Below, piece after piece: positions 29,874 through 29,950 of a stretch of 29,950 nucleotides of DNA. Source of the DNA: an uncultured Bacilli bacterium. GTDB taxonomy: Bacteria > Bacillota_I > Bacilli_A > RF39 > UBA660. Each line of letters starts with the position of its first letter. Positions within the stretch are counted from its first letter, which is position 1. The stretch spans positions 1 to 29,950 of the forward strand of contig CAKPNP010000014.1 of the NCBI GenBank assembly GCA_934169415.1. The letters run 5' to 3'. Position numbers and translations under genes: made by a program. The notes below the pieces were generated by a model. That model ran no database searches. It was not told where the DNA came from and saw only the letters and a list, made by a program, of their open reading frames with translations.

Positions 29874-29950
29874 AAAAAAATACAATAATGTATTGTTATT
29901 GTATTAATTTATAACTTGTTTTAAATATTTATAAAAATATTCAATTATAT
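29874..29950. repeat. Direct repeat, copy 2 (runs into the right edge)
   Basis: Perfect 77-bp copy of 26152-26228. The match reaches the last base of the window, so the repeat may be longer. In copy 1 the next bases are the 3' end of a DacA-type gene, so an intact or second dacA 3' end may lie just beyond the edge on the minus strand. Confidence 0.9.

Noticed and set aside
1..29950. CRISPR array, tRNA, rRNA or known riboswitch
   Set aside because: I saw no regularly spaced repeats, no cloverleaf with a CCA-adjacent acceptor, no rRNA-like conserved GC-rich blocks and no recognisable riboswitch core. A covariance-model scan would settle small RNAs.

Overview
The window comes from a very AT-rich, spore-forming, Gram-positive bacterium of the Firmicutes. 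Evidence for this is a sigma-G homologue, a YlmC/YmxH PRC-barrel protein, a CotD-like coat protein, AGGAGG-type ribosome binding sites and intrinsic terminators. TGA is used as a stop, so the standard bacterial code applies. I would guess an uncultured gut Bacilli or related lineage, but the sequence does not fix the taxon.

Left end (1-1,900, minus strand): a prepilin-like protein whose C-terminus is an FGE/C-type-lectin-like domain. Its last ~110 bases are GC-rich, adenine-poor and rich in NNC/NNT codons inside an AT-rich gene. I read this as the variable region of a diversity-generating retroelement (DGR). No template repeat or reverse transcriptase is in view, but another minus-strand gene begins at base 20 and runs off the left edge. 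A nine-cytosine run lies just upstream of the pilin gene, next to its probable promoter.

Bases 1,950-7,550 (minus): core genes. These are ylmC and sigG, then cysteine desulfurase, dCMP-deaminase-like and thioredoxin-like genes in one unit, then YtxH, DUF948-like, acidic and lipoprotein genes in another, then trmB. Bases 7,600-19,300 form an envelope and spore-surface region. It holds a Gtr-type glycosylation operon (PTPS-related membrane protein, GT2, GtrA, amidase, 36-aa peptide), a VanY carboxypeptidase, a second GT-C-like membrane protein, a beta-helix protein without a signal peptide, a coiled-coil membrane protein, a broken Fic gene and a CotD-like protein. recX follows.

Bases 20,300-25,800 (minus) carry an unfamiliar module: a short WYL regulator, a HAD/phosphoribosyltransferase fusion, a PfkB-kinase/double-SIS fusion joined by an ATGA overlap, and a GNAT acetyltransferase. 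The enzymes suggest synthesis or salvage of a phosphosugar or nucleoside-like compound. This is the best candidate here for an undescribed system.

Bases 25,880-29,950 are an accessory, partly decayed zone. It contains a 185-bp MITE-like element with 14-bp terminal repeats and an 8-bp target duplication, fragments of a DacA-type carboxypeptidase and of a nucleoside deoxyribosyltransferase, and a Nudix gene. Next comes a tight operon of a truncated class I lysyl-tRNA-synthetase-like gene and two ASCH-domain genes. All three operon genes are interrupted at an A7 run, and in each a -1 shift restores the frame. The zone is bounded by a direct repeat of at least 77 bp that carries the dacA 3' end and its terminator.
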